Assembly (NCBI GenBank): GCA_903872555.1 | Contig: CAIQLE010000271.1 | Location: forward strand, 1 to 5,101 | DNA: 5,101 nucleotides | Reading direction: 5' to 3' | Source of the DNA: an uncultured bacterium | GTDB taxonomy: Bacteria; Pseudomonadota; Gammaproteobacteria; Burkholderiales; Burkholderiaceae_D | Part shown: in pieces, positions 1 to 5,087 of the stretch | Layout: each line of letters opens with the position of its first letter | Numbering within the stretch: position 1 is the first letter of the stretch | Translations under genes and position numbers: made by a program | The notes under the pieces: generated by a model | The model's input: only the letters and a program-made list of their open reading frames with translations | Told to the model about the DNA's origin: nothing | The model's database searches: none

Positions 1-385
1 ATACATAGAGAGGATTGACGCCCCAGATCAGCTTGGTGACATCTTCCAGTATCAGGAACAGGGCAAAGGTCACCAGCACCAGCAGCACTTCATCGCGACC
101 ATAAAAACTGCGCAACAGACCGCGCTCGCATAAAGGTGCCACCAGTGCGGCCACCACCACCGCAGCCAGCAACATGGCGACGATGGATAACTCAGGTGCC
201 AGCTGCATGCTGGCGAACCAGCCGACCATACTGGCCGCTGCATAGGCACCGAGTGCATAGAAGCTGCCGTGCGCCACATTCAGAATTTTCAGCACGCCGA
301 ACACCAGCGTCAAACCGAGGGCGACGATAAACAGCCAGGACGCATAGGTCAGGCCATCAATCAGTATGGTCATGAATAAAGTCAT
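1..385 (-). CDS. LivH-type ABC transporter inner-membrane permease, N-terminal part
   Basis: Partial gene: the first 128 codons are present and the rest lies beyond the left edge. The product is an integral membrane permease of the branched-chain amino acid class (BPD_transp_2 family), which with a LivM-like partner forms the channel of an ABC importer. Seen in the sequence: hydrophobic segments near residues 5-32, 44-58, 66-84 and 99-115, the family signature ILNVAHGSFYALGAY (34-48), and the later ERGLLRSFYGRDEVLL and DVTKLIWG stretches typical of LivH. It follows the binding-protein gene after 25 bp, so it is the second gene of one operon. Start choice is uncertain: ATG at 385 gives MTLFMTILIDG, and an in-frame ATG at 373 gives MTILIDG. 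Neither has a clear Shine-Dalgarno sequence, which suggests translation depends on the upstream gene. The true substrate cannot be told from the permease. Confidence 0.9.
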   Translation of the reverse strand, partial: MTLFMTILIDGLTYASWLFIVALGLTLVFGVLKILNVAHGSFYALGAYAAASMVGWFASMQLAPELSIVAMLLAAVVVAALVAPLCERGLLRSFYGRDEVLLVLVTFALFLILEDVTKLIWGVNPLYV

Positions 386-410
386 TGCAGCGCTTTTATG
401 GTTGAATTTT

Positions 411-1736
411 TTAATTGCATTTCGCGCCGGGGAAACCCGCTTTCATCCACTCTTCAGATTTCATATTCGCGGGTGGATTGACACACTCTGCAGGGAAGCG
501 CTGTATATCTTCCAGCACCACCATTTTTTTGCCGGCGTCCCATTTGGTGCGCCCTATGGCAGTCGCCTGAACCGCTTGCTGGCCTTCACCTAAGGCCATC
601 TTGATACGACCACCGGGAGAGTCCCATTCAGAGCCACGCAAGGCGGCGGCGATCTGTTCCGTCGAAGGCTTCTTGCCGCCATTTGCGGCCATGGCTTTTT
701 CGACGGCGAGTTTTACGCCCAGCAGCGATTGCGCCATACGGTAGGGGGCTTGGACAGGATAGACACCCCATTGCGCCTGATACAGATTCCACCACCAGTC
801 ATTCAGGGCTGATTTGGGTGCCAGCATGCCGTAGGCACCGCGCGCACCAAGAATGACACCTTCAGGCATTTTTTCGCCCAGCGGTATCAGCACATGATCT
901 GCGGCAGTCAGTACGACGTGTGATTTTTTGAACAGTCCACGCGGCGCAGCCTGCAATATCATGGCCTGCAAGTCACCGCCCCACATACTGGAATGCGTGA
1001 TGTCAGCCGGCTGTGACATCAGTTGCGAGATTTCAGTGCCGTACTGACCGGCACCGAATTTCGGACGCTGATCCGCTTGTATTTTTGCATTCGGATACAG
1101 CACCGCCATGGAAAGAGAAAAATCTTTCAGCGAATCATGACCCCAGGCATAGTCCTGATTGATCAGATTGATGGTGTCGACTTTAAAATTGCGTGCTTTC
1201 AGATAGCGAGCCGCTGCCACGTTGTCCATCGCGCCATGTGAAGCTGTACGAAATACATATTTGTAATTGGCTTCTTCAAAGATGCGTGGGGTGCCGCAAT
1301 CGTAAAGCACCAGTAATTTTTTCATCTCTTCCGCGACTGGCGAAACCGCCAGACAGTCGCCCGAGCTGACATAGCCGATCACGATATCGACATTTTCACG
1401 ATCAAACAGATTGCGCAGTTCCTGTACTTGCTTAGTGGCGCCGCCGTTTTCGTCGACATAGACCGGCACGATCTGCAGACCGCCAAAGCCCTTTTTGTTG
1501 AAAGGCGCAGGAGCATTCCCTTTGTTGAAGGCTTCAATCAGAGATTTCGCGCCATTGATGGCGGGTACGCCAAAGCTGTCGGCCGCTTGTCCCGACAGGA
1601 AGCTGACTACGCCTATCTTGATTTCCTGCGCCGCCAGGCTGCCGACTGCACCGAATGCCAGTAGGGCAGCCGTGGAGAGCGCTGCCAGTGAGCGCAGGGG
1701 GGTGGCTCGCGCAGGCGCGATCGGGTTTTGTTTCAT
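411..1736 (-). CDS. Periplasmic substrate-binding protein of a branched-chain amino acid-class ABC importer
   Basis: A 441-residue periplasmic binding protein of the type I fold, LivJ/Peripla_BP_6 class, that captures a solute and delivers it to the permease encoded next. Residues 1-36 form a Sec signal peptide: basic start (K2, R10, R15), hydrophobic core around 17-34, and a likely cleavage at SLA-A or LAA-Q. The mature protein opens with EIKIGVVSFLSG, the usual first strand and ligand-loop of the family, followed by VYVDENGG, NVDIVIGYVSSGDCLAVSP and the hinge-crossing second lobe. Four cysteines (C128, C147, C418, C440) could form two disulfides; LivJ-type proteins have one or few, so this may mark a subfamily. 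The start is firm: GGAGG lies 5 nt before the ATG. The ligand is unknown; amino acids, amides, short-chain organic acids and aromatic compounds are all handled by relatives. First gene of an operon with the LivH-like permease. Confidence 0.93.
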   Translation of the reverse strand: MKQNPIAPARATPLRSLAALSTAALLAFGAVGSLAAQEIKIGVVSFLSGQAADSFGVPAINGAKSLIEAFNKGNAPAPFNKKGFGGLQIVPVYVDENGGATKQVQELRNLFDRENVDIVIGYVSSGDCLAVSPVAEEMKKLLVLYDCGTPRIFEEANYKYVFRTASHGAMDNVAAARYLKARNFKVDTINLINQDYAWGHDSLKDFSLSMAVLYPNAKIQADQRPKFGAGQYGTEISQLMSQPADITHSSMWGGDLQAMILQAAPRGLFKKSHVVLTAADHVLIPLGEKMPEGVILGARGAYGMLAPKSALNDWWWNLYQAQWGVYPVQAPYRMAQSLLGVKLAVEKAMAANGGKKPSTEQIAAALRGSEWDSPGGRIKMALGEGQQAVQATAIGRTKWDAGKKMVVLEDIQRFPAECVNPPANMKSEEWMKAGFPGAKCN

Positions 1737-1859
1737 GGTCTCCTCCGTTTATTTTTTTGGGCAATAGCATCGGTCTGTGCCGATTCAAGCTGCCTTATTT
1801 TGAACTCTGGTTGGGCTGCGTGGTTTTGCTCTGTAAAAGCACGCGTCATCGGATAGCGG

Positions 1860-1888
1860 ATGATCTGACTGCTGAAATGTACAGTCAA
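1860..1888 (-). promoter_or_regulatory. Candidate sigma70 promoter for the ABC importer operon
   Basis: On the minus strand TTGACT (1883-1888, five of six bases match the -35 consensus) is followed after exactly 17 bp by GATCAT (1860-1865, four of six match the -10 consensus). This puts the start of transcription near 1853 and leaves a leader of about 115 nt before the binding-protein ATG at 1736. It is the best promoter-like pair in this intergenic region. Inferred from pattern only. Confidence 0.45.
1866..1887. promoter_or_regulatory. 22-bp dyad TGACTG-N10-CAGTCA, possible operator
   Basis: A perfect 6-bp inverted repeat with a 10-bp spacer fills the spacer of the candidate importer promoter and overlaps its -35 box. 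The half-site centres are 16 bp apart, about one and a half helical turns. Binding here would be expected to block RNA polymerase. No regulator is identified; a global amino acid regulator or a repressor encoded elsewhere are possible. A second, smaller dyad (GCCAT-ACAA-ATGGC, 1908-1921) lies just upstream of the -35 box. Confidence 0.35.
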
Positions 1889-1992
1889 CTCTTATCGATG
1901 CTGCATTGCCATACAAATGGCGAAGGCCTGCAGCCTCAGAGTGATAGCGGGGGAGGAGGAGTTGTAACTATTGCAGCGCAAAACGACCGATC

Positions 1993-3036
1993 TCAGGCGC
2001 CGGAGCTGTTGCCTGAATCCGAAGGCGGTGAGGTGACCTGAGTCGGGACTAGTCGCAGTGATTCGGCCTCTGCAGGGACTTTGACGCGCAAGCCTTGCAG
2101 ATAAATTTCTATTGTAGCCAGCTGGCTGGAGCGGACCGTGTAGGGGGGCTTGCCTGAGAATGACTGACCGTTCATGGGCTTGAGCGTGATGAGTTTTGTC
2201 TTGCCACTGGCATCGGCAATACACAGGCTGCCGCCCTTGGGGCTGATCAAAAACAGGCGCACATCCGATTTGCGCTGATACGGAGGTGACCAGGTCCGGA
2301 TCTCGCTGCCGGCCTTGAATTGGCATTCATCGCCAGCCTCAGCAGTCATTTTGTCGGCAGCGGGTTTGGTTACGGAATCAGTCCCTGCCGCTGTTGCACT
2401 GGCCGGGACGGGCGCAGAAGGCTGAGCAGTCACCGGCGCGGAAACCGGCGCTGGCGCCGCTAACGCTGCGGGGCTTACCGTGGATGCGGCCGTAGCGGGT
2501 AAGGATGATTCTTTGCCAGCGCTGGCTTCAGTTGCGGGTGCAGCAGGTTCTTCTGCCATCACCTGTACTTCAGGAGGATTCACGGCAGAATACAGTTCAT
2601 CCTGTGAGCCACGCATTTTTGCGTAAATAGCCAGTAGGACTGTAATAGCGATAGCGCCCATCAGCAGCTTGCGGCGAATCTCGGCATTGCGTTCGACTGC
2701 GGCCAGTCGCAGGTCAGCTGCTTCTTCCCCCTCACTGTGCGACATCATGGCCGGGGGAGCGTCTTCCGGTATAGGCATGGTCTGCTCAGCACCTGGCCCG
2801 GTGACTACTTCGTCATAGGGAATGTCCATTGCAGTGGCATATTTGCGTATGGCCAGCAGTTTGTGGGCAGGGGTGTAAAAAGGCCGTTCGCCACCTTCTT
2901 CGATATGGACAATCTGCTCACGCGACAGCGTCACCAGCAGCGCGGTTTCAGCGACAGTCATGCCTTTCGCTTCGCGCGCTTGCTTGAGTTTATTGCCGTC
3001 GATGACGAGGGCATTGAGGTCGATTGCTGTCTTCAT
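1993..3036 (-). CDS. RodZ-like single-pass membrane protein with N-terminal HTH domain
   Basis: A 347-residue protein with RodZ architecture. Residues about 14-76 form a cytoplasmic XRE/HTH_25-type helix-turn-helix (KLKQAREAKGMTVAETALL, then IVHIEEGG and a final helix). An acidic stretch (about 84-112) and a basic RNAEIRRK patch lead to one transmembrane helix at about 124-139. Residues 150-232 are an Ala/Pro/Ser-rich, probably extended linker. The last 95 residues resemble the periplasmic RodZ C-terminal domain (DUF4115-like), including SFSGKPPYTVR and IYLQGLRVKVP; C238 and C272 could pair. RodZ links the MreB cytoskeleton to the envelope in rods, and relatives serve in shape control or as membrane-bound regulators. 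The housekeeping rodZ of betaproteobacteria usually sits near pilF and ispG, which are absent here, so this is probably a paralogue. The ATG has no visible Shine-Dalgarno sequence, but the HTH requires a start close to it. Confidence 0.8.
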   Translation of the reverse strand: MKTAIDLNALVIDGNKLKQAREAKGMTVAETALLVTLSREQIVHIEEGGERPFYTPAHKLLAIRKYATAMDIPYDEVVTGPGAEQTMPIPEDAPPAMMSHSEGEEAADLRLAAVERNAEIRRKLLMGAIAITVLLAIYAKMRGSQDELYSAVNPPEVQVMAEEPAAPATEASAGKESSLPATAASTVSPAALAAPAPVSAPVTAQPSAPVPASATAAGTDSVTKPAADKMTAEAGDECQFKAGSEIRTWSPPYQRKSDVRLFLISPKGGSLCIADASGKTKLITLKPMNGQSFSGKPPYTVRSSQLATIEIYLQGLRVKVPAEAESLRLVPTQVTSPPSDSGNSSGA

Positions 3037-3048
3037 GAACCAAGTCTA

Positions 3049-3076
3049 ATGAGAATCTCAGATGATGTGATGAGAA
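3049..3076. promoter_or_regulatory. Spaced ATGAGAA repeats and TGAGA-A-TCTCA dyad upstream of the RodZ-like gene
   Basis: ATGAGAA occurs at 3049-3055 and again at 3070-3076, exactly 21 bp apart, which is two helical turns and so the same face of DNA. The first copy is part of an 11-bp dyad TGAGA-A-TCTCA (3050-3060). The block lies 13-40 bp before the RodZ-like ATG, where an operator or leader-RNA element could act. No convincing -35/-10 pair was found in this 99-bp gap. Function is inferred from position and symmetry. Confidence 0.25.
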
Positions 3077-3113
3077 CTAATTTCTGAAAGATAACACCTT
3101 ATCTGGCAAGGAC

Positions 3114-3130
3114 GGGCTATTTTTCAGCCC
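3114..3130 (-). terminator. Weak hairpin just after the XRE gene
   Basis: GGGCT (3114-3118) and AGCCC (3126-3130) form a perfect 5-bp stem with a 7-base loop, beginning 5 nt after the stop codon of the XRE gene on the minus strand. There is no T tract following it in that direction, so it is not a standard intrinsic terminator; it may only slow transcription or protect the RNA end. The XRE gene and the RodZ-like gene could therefore still share a transcript. Confidence 0.2.
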
Positions 3131-3135
3131 CGAGC

Positions 3136-3480
3136 TTAGTAAAAAAATCGCTCCAGACTGGCCACAGGGATGCCATAACCGCGAGCCAGCCTGACCATGG
3201 TGCGAAAGCCGGGTTCGCCATAGGAGCCGCTTTCAATTTTTGAAACGGTGGGCAGAGATACGCCACTGGCCGGACCGCCGTTAATCTGGCTGGCCCGGCA
3301 GACATCGATCTTGCTCATATGGCGCGCCAGCCTGACGGCGGCCAGATATTCGTGACATTCATTGAAACTATCAGGACGTATGTCCGCCAGCCACTTACGC
3401 GAAATATCAGCCAGCGAACTGCCGCTTTCGCGACCGGCCGCTTTGGGCTGGGAAGTCATATCTTGGGCGAGCTGATTCAT
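3136..3480 (-). CDS. Small XRE-family HTH DNA-binding protein
   Basis: A 114-residue protein, probably a soluble DNA-binding regulator. Residues 1-43 are a polar N-terminal arm with no recognisable domain. Residues about 44-112 fit an XRE/Cro-CI helix-turn-helix: ECHEYLAAVRLARHMS as the first helix, IDVCRASQI as the second, SLPTVSKIESG as the recognition helix with the classic TVSKIE core, then GEPGFRTMVRLARGYGIPVASLERFF as the last helices. Between the second and recognition helices there are about nine residues (NGGPASGVS) where a normal XRE protein has three or four, so the turn is enlarged. The ATG is preceded by a modest AAGAGA about 5 nt away, and its ATG overlaps the stop of an 11-residue upstream frame. 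The RodZ-like gene follows after 99 bp in the same direction. Targets are unknown; self-regulation is common in the family. It does not pair with a toxin gene, so an antitoxin role is unsupported. Confidence 0.75.
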   Translation of the reverse strand: MNQLAQDMTSQPKAAGRESGSSLADISRKWLADIRPDSFNECHEYLAAVRLARHMSKIDVCRASQINGGPASGVSLPTVSKIESGSYGEPGFRTMVRLARGYGIPVASLERFFY

Positions 3481-3512
3481 CGTTGTCTCTTGATATTTTT
3501 ACTGATTGTCAT
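3477..3512 (-). CDS. Candidate 11-residue upstream ORF overlapping the XRE start
   Basis: Minus-strand ATG at 3512 opens MTISKNIKRQR and ends with TGA whose last two bases are the first two of... more exactly, the sequence ATGA carries both the XRE start (ATG) and this frame's stop (TGA). AGGCGG lies two bases before its ATG, too close for a strong Shine-Dalgarno site. Such start-stop overlaps often couple translation of the downstream gene to the short frame. The peptide is strongly basic (two K, two R). It may be a chance reading frame; nothing but position supports it. Confidence 0.25.
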   Translation of the reverse strand: MTISKNIKRQR

Positions 3513-3549
3513 GGCCGCCTGACAGCGAGCTGTACTCAAGCCAGGGCTT

Positions 3550-3580
3550 TTCAGCTACAAAGAATATATCCTTGAGGAAA
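3550..3580 (-). promoter_or_regulatory. Possible -10 region for the XRE gene
   Basis: The minus strand reads GGATATATTC around 3562-3571, containing TATATT, five of six bases of the -10 consensus. No good -35 box is found 16-18 bp upstream, so any promoter here would need an activator or be weak. The predicted leader to the XRE ATG is about 75-80 nt and would contain the short upstream frame. The rest of this 206-bp gap shows no further gene. Confidence 0.2.
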
Positions 3581-3664
3581 CTATGCCTAGTGTCCCAGGG
3601 GGCAACTTAGCGCGGGCGCGGACGTTCTGCTGGTCTGAATTCGGGGGTGATGCGGTGGTGGGGG

Positions 3665-3680
3665 CCGGCGTCAGAGCCGG
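3665..3680 (-). terminator. GC-rich hairpin after the response regulator gene
   Basis: CCGGC (3665-3669) and GCCGG (3676-3680) make a perfect 5-bp GC stem with a 6-base loop, starting six nt after the regulator's stop codon at 3687. On the minus strand it is followed by a C-rich run and not by T residues, so a Rho-independent terminator is only a weak possibility. Confidence 0.25.
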
Positions 3681-3686
3681 GAACAA

Positions 3687-4364
3687 TCAGCTCAGGCGAT
3701 CAATAATACGTGCCAGTTCAATAACATTGCTGGCTCCCAGTTTGCGCATCATATGCATGCGGTGCAGCTTGACGGTTCTGACGGCGATGCCGAGCTTCTC
3801 TGCAATATCGCGATTAAGCAGCCCACTGGATACCATACGGGCAATCTGTGCTTCACGTTCAGTCAGGCTGGCGAGCTGGCCGGCGGCATGTTGATTCAGC
3901 ACTTCGTCCTTGGCTTCGTCACGGCTTTTTTCTAGCGCCTCGCTGACTGCGGCAAGCAGCGTTTCCTCATCAAAGGGCTTGATCAGGAAATCCATGGCGC
4001 CGCTCTTGAGAGCCTGCACTGCTTCCAGTGCACCGCTGCCGCCACTCATGAACACAATCGGTATGGATTCTGAAATTTCAGATAGTTTGCGCTGCAATTC
4101 CAAGCCTGTCAGATCCGGCATTTTGACGTCAAGCAGCAAGCAACGCGGCCCTGGAAATGCAGGCTCAGCACTGGCGAGTGCTTCCAGATAGAGAGCGCCA
4201 GATTCAAAAGAGCGGGTGGCATAACCCTCCAGATTCAGCAGCGAGATCAGGGCTTCGCGGATGGCGTGATCGTCATCAACGACGTCAATCTTTCCTCTGG
4301 CGTGACGCAGGGCATCACGTTCATCGTGGATCGTGACGATAGGGCGGGTTGATGCTCTGGCCAT
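3687..4364 (-). CDS. FixJ/NarL-type two-component response regulator
   Basis: A DNA-binding response regulator of 225 residues from the ATG at 4364. After a 23-residue extension, the receiver runs from about 24 to 145: acidic pocket D30-D31-D32 in VVDDD, phospho-acceptor D79 in LLLDVKMPDLTG, switch residue S107 in IVFMSGG, and conserved K129 in DFLIKPF. A short linker leads to a LuxR/GerE-type HTH at about 167-221 with LTEREAQIARM, the recognition helix VRTVKLHRMHMMRKLG, and a closing helix. All phosphorylation residues are intact, so it should respond to a histidine kinase, but none is encoded in the window, making it an orphan here. FixJ-type regulators are usually 200-210 residues, so the N-terminal extension is unusual. 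An alternative TTG two codons upstream (4370) is less likely; GGGA sits 6 nt before the ATG. Regulated genes cannot be read from the sequence. Confidence 0.93.
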   Translation of the reverse strand: MARASTRPIVTIHDERDALRHARGKIDVVDDDHAIREALISLLNLEGYATRSFESGALYLEALASAEPAFPGPRCLLLDVKMPDLTGLELQRKLSEISESIPIVFMSGGSGALEAVQALKSGAMDFLIKPFDEETLLAAVSEALEKSRDEAKDEVLNQHAAGQLASLTEREAQIARMVSSGLLNRDIAEKLGIAVRTVKLHRMHMMRKLGASNVIELARIIDRLS

Positions 4365-4410
4365 GCTCAATCCCGATACCGTAGTGACAAAAAAACTGAG
4401 CTCATAGGCA

Positions 4411-4446
4411 AAGCATTATTATGCTTAGAGATTTTTATTTTGATGA
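4411..4446 (-). promoter_or_regulatory. Possible promoter with overlapping 16-bp dyad ahead of the response regulator
   Basis: A perfect inverted repeat, AAGCAT-N4-ATGCTT (4411-4426), lies 47-62 bp upstream of the regulator ATG. Its minus-strand centre includes CATAAT (4418-4423), five of six bases of a -10 box, with TCATCA (4441-4446, three of six) 17 bp upstream. A perfect TATAAT also occurs on the minus strand at 4487-4492, but without a -35 partner. The dyad could be an operator on the promoter, or a hairpin; reading the plus strand, the stem is followed by a T-rich run (4432-4440), which would resemble a weak terminator, though no plus-strand gene needs one. Confidence 0.3.
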
Positions 4447-4504
4447 AACTGCCTTTGTTTACAACGACATGGCAAGTCCGGCAATGATTATAGATTGAAT
4501 GACA

Positions 4505-4543
4505 GCCTCCCGGCATTACCCTTGAGGGCATAGGCGGGAAGGC
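4505..4543. other. Imperfect intergenic hairpin
   Basis: GCCTCCCG (4505-4512) pairs with CGGGAAGGC (4535-4543) with one bulged base, and within it CCCT (4519-4522) pairs with AGGG (4525-4528). The whole forms a nested stem of about 39 bases between the 97-residue gene and the response regulator. No T run follows in the minus direction. It could protect or process the end of the small gene's RNA, or be a copy of a dispersed repeat; only one copy is present in this window. Confidence 0.35.
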
Positions 4544-4613
4544 CAGAGCAAGCAGCACGGCGGACCGGCGGTCTGGAGAAAATTTTGCTTAAGCGCAGCG
4601 GCAATTTCCGGAC

Positions 4614-4907
4614 TTAGATTTCCCGACCGAATACGAATTGGGTCTGTCCGTGCTGGAATCCCGTTGCAGAGCGACGACTCTTGGAGCGACGTATATGCTG
4701 AGGCTGCAGTGAAATAGGAATCAGCTTGTTGACGCTCTTTCGTATTTCGAGCAACTCTTCAGAGTGCTTGAGGCGCAGCAAACTATGCATGGATTCGCGC
4801 AAAAAATAGAGTTCACGTTCGCTGCTTCCGCTGCGAATGGAAGCTTCAATAAAATCTTCCATAAGTTCTTCGGCGCTTGGTGTCAAAGCTATAGGATAGG
4901 AGTTCAT
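4614..4907 (-). CDS. Hypothetical 97-residue helical protein
   Basis: I do not recognise this protein. From the ATG at 4907 it has 97 residues, starting MNSYPIALTPSAEELMEDF. Residues about 10-62 look predominantly helical, with an acidic first helix, a linker around SGSSE, and amphipathic stretches with regularly spaced leucines (ELYFLRESMHSLLRLKHSEELLEI), suggesting a helical hairpin or a dimerising domain. The tail is basic (HIRRSKSRRS, 71-80) and could touch nucleic acid or another protein. There is no signal peptide or membrane segment. The start at 4907 is chosen because GAG lies 8 nt upstream, weak but better than for ATG codons at 4943 and 4973, or TTG at 5006, which would add up to 33 residues with no Shine-Dalgarno sequence. 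It lies 249 bp before the response regulator in the same direction. A small regulatory or adaptor role is possible but unproven. Confidence 0.6.
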   Translation of the reverse strand: MNSYPIALTPSAEELMEDFIEASIRSGSSERELYFLRESMHSLLRLKHSEELLEIRKSVNKLIPISLQPQHIRRSKSRRSATGFQHGQTQFVFGREI

Positions 4908-5027
4908 CGTTTCACTCTTTGTGTCTGCCAGCAAGTTAATCATCAGAAACGGCAGTCTAGCTGTATTTCTCATGAAGTCCAGATGCGCGCGCTTGAGACA
5001 AATCAATGCTGATGGATACTTTGTTTT

Positions 5028-5087
5028 TTATCGCTGTTTTGTATCGATTTTGATAACGCCAAACGAACAATTATCTTCAAAGCTCAT
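5028..5087 (-). CDS. Candidate 19-residue small ORF
   Basis: Minus-strand ATG at 5087 opens a frame of 19 codons, MSFEDNCSFGVIKIDTKQR, ending in TAA at 5028. AAGGA lies about 8 nt before the ATG, a better ribosome site than that of the neighbouring 97-residue gene. It may be a genuine small protein, a leader peptide for the downstream gene, or the remnant of a longer gene: the SFGVIKIDTK part resembles the opening strand of PAS-type sensor domains, though 19 residues are too few to decide. The gap to the next chosen start is 120 bp. Function unknown. Confidence 0.35.
   Translation of the reverse strand: MSFEDNCSFGVIKIDTKQR

Noticed and set aside
1655..2041. Plus-strand 128-codon reading frame
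   Set aside because: It overlaps the signal-peptide end of the binding protein and the end of the RodZ-like gene in antisense and spans the regulatory gap; its composition looks non-coding.
1892..2326. Minus-strand 144-codon reading frame overlapping the RodZ-like gene
   Set aside because: It is an alternate frame of the RodZ-like C-terminal domain, whose own frame carries recognisable family sequence.
2737..3087. Plus-strand 116-codon reading frame
   Set aside because: Antisense to the HTH-coding part of the RodZ-like gene, with no domain of its own.
3136..3480. Toxin-antitoxin module with the XRE protein as antitoxin
   Set aside because: Neither neighbour resembles a toxin, and the adjacent gene is a RodZ-like membrane protein.
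3640..3668. G-rich stretch as a possible G-quadruplex
   Set aside because: Only two G runs reach five and the others are GG, so it does not meet the usual pattern of four runs of three or more.
3583..3894. Plus-strand 103-codon reading frame with GAGG before its ATG
   Set aside because: Most of it is antisense to the well-supported response regulator, and its Ser/Arg/Ala-rich product resembles no domain.
4367..4558. Minus-strand 63-codon frame in the gap before the response regulator
   Set aside because: No clear ribosome site and no recognisable sequence; it spans the hairpin and dyad elements and reads like intergenic DNA.
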